DNA of 64,000 nt from Mycobacterium sp. OTB74 (lineage in GTDB: Bacteria; Actinomycetota; Actinomycetes; Mycobacteriales; Mycobacteriaceae), in assembly GCF_029892685.1 (NCBI RefSeq), contig NZ_JARXVD010000004.1, forward strand, positions 1 through 64,000, given 5' to 3'. Below, piece by piece: positions 63,661 to 64,000 of the stretch. Numbering within the stretch: position 1 is the first letter of the stretch; each line of letters begins with the position of its first letter. The notes under the pieces were generated by a model. That model did no database searches. It was not told the origin of the DNA and saw only the letters and a program-made list of their open reading frames with translations. The position numbers and the translations under genes are program-made.

Positions 63661-64000
63661 TCAGTCCGCCGGTGCCAGCACCACCGCCGAGTTCTGCCCG
63701 CCCATACCCAGCGAGGTCTTCAGGGTCAGCCCGCCGCCGATCGAGGTCGGCCCGTCAAGCAGGCGATGGTGGCCGGCGGCAACCATCGGCGGCGCCGGAA
63801 TCACGCCGCGTCGGTATCCCATAGCGGCCGCGGCGACCTCGACCGCGGCTGCAGCGCCCTGGCAGTGCCCGGCCAGCGGTTTAACCGAGTAAAGCGCGGG
63901 TCGGCCGCCGAACACCTCGTCCACCAGCGCACCCTCGGCGGCATCGCACTGCGCGGTGCCGGGCCCGTGCGCGTTCACGTACGCGATGTCCCCGACCTTG
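63661..64000 (-). CDS. Beta-ketoacyl synthase C-terminus (partial)
   Basis: The frame is open to the window edge and encodes the last ~113 residues of a beta-ketoacyl-ACP synthase. YVNAHGPGT carries the first active-site His, and SVKPLAGHCQGAA the second (usually KxxxGHxxGA). GMGGQNSAVVL is the expected end. It belongs to the KAS I/II class; whether a stand-alone or a polyketide-type protein cannot be judged. Confidence 0.85.
   Translation of the reverse strand, partial: KVGDIAYVNAHGPGTAQCDAAEGALVDEVFGGRPALYSVKPLAGHCQGAAAAVEVAAAAMGYRRGVIPAPPMVAAGHHRLLDGPTSIGGGLTLKTSLGMGGQNSAVVLAPAD

Overview
The window looks like a chromosomal segment of a high-GC, environmental-type Mycobacterium or a close mycolata relative. 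Pointers are several F420-type enzymes, a mycofactocin-coupled-type short-chain dehydrogenase, a three-domain carboxylic acid reductase, a secreted CBM2-only protein, an LGFP lipoprotein, an IclR-controlled tyrosine pathway and frequent GTG starts. No rRNA, tRNA or CRISPR array was seen. The species cannot be named from the sequence alone.

Layout. 1-5.2 kb: edge of an IS630-like transposase, a membrane-anchored esterase, a secreted CBM2 protein, an MECR-like reductase and a 14-helix exporter. 5.5-12.2 kb: phenylalanine/tyrosine catabolism. phhA faces the overlapping operon hppD-hmgA-fahA, followed by an IclR regulator and a divergent TauD-type dioxygenase. 12.4-30.6 kb: accessory DNA with lipoprotein, small secreted cysteine peptide, methyltransferase, a MarR/hydrolase unit with a 36-bp palindrome, a lysozyme-fold protein, GMC oxidoreductase, MBL hydrolases, a Ddn-like protein and small zinc-type proteins. 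This zone also carries remnants (GMC oxidoreductase, haloalkane-dehalogenase-like hydrolase, frameshifted FAH hydrolase) and most copies of a dispersed ~50-bp repeat. 30.7-39 kb: TesB thioesterase, a P450 behind an amidohydrolase tail, a frameshifted RidA gene, a large protein joining a trypsin-like protease to an S1/P1-nuclease-like domain, a Met/His-rich protein, an F420 oxidoreductase and a secreted DUF4232-like protein.

39.5-61.2 kb is one probable catabolic island. A tightly coupled plus-strand operon (P450, SDR, SDR, mycofactocin-type SDR, enoyl-CoA hydratase, tandem CoA-transferase, SDR, phosphotransferase-like protein) meets a minus-strand operon (carboxylic acid reductase, amidohydrolase, two creatinase-fold M24 proteins, one apparently lacking metal ligands). 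An alpha/beta hydrolase, an aldehyde dehydrogenase, a SnoaL-like protein and two paralogous TetR regulators complete it. Four sites share one promoter architecture, TTGATT-17-TTC(A/G)CT followed 6-7 bases later by GTG, with a TAAAT-N6-ATTTA palindrome over the -35 box. This ties the P450 operon, both TetR genes and a decayed third TetR gene into one predicted regulon. The substrate is unknown; an alcohol/aldehyde/acid that is CoA-activated and degraded by a beta-oxidation-like route is inferred.

61.4-64 kb: F420-dependent oxidoreductase, an F420/NADP-binding reductase divergent from a MarR regulator with a 28-bp palindrome between them, and the C-terminal end of a beta-ketoacyl synthase running off the window.
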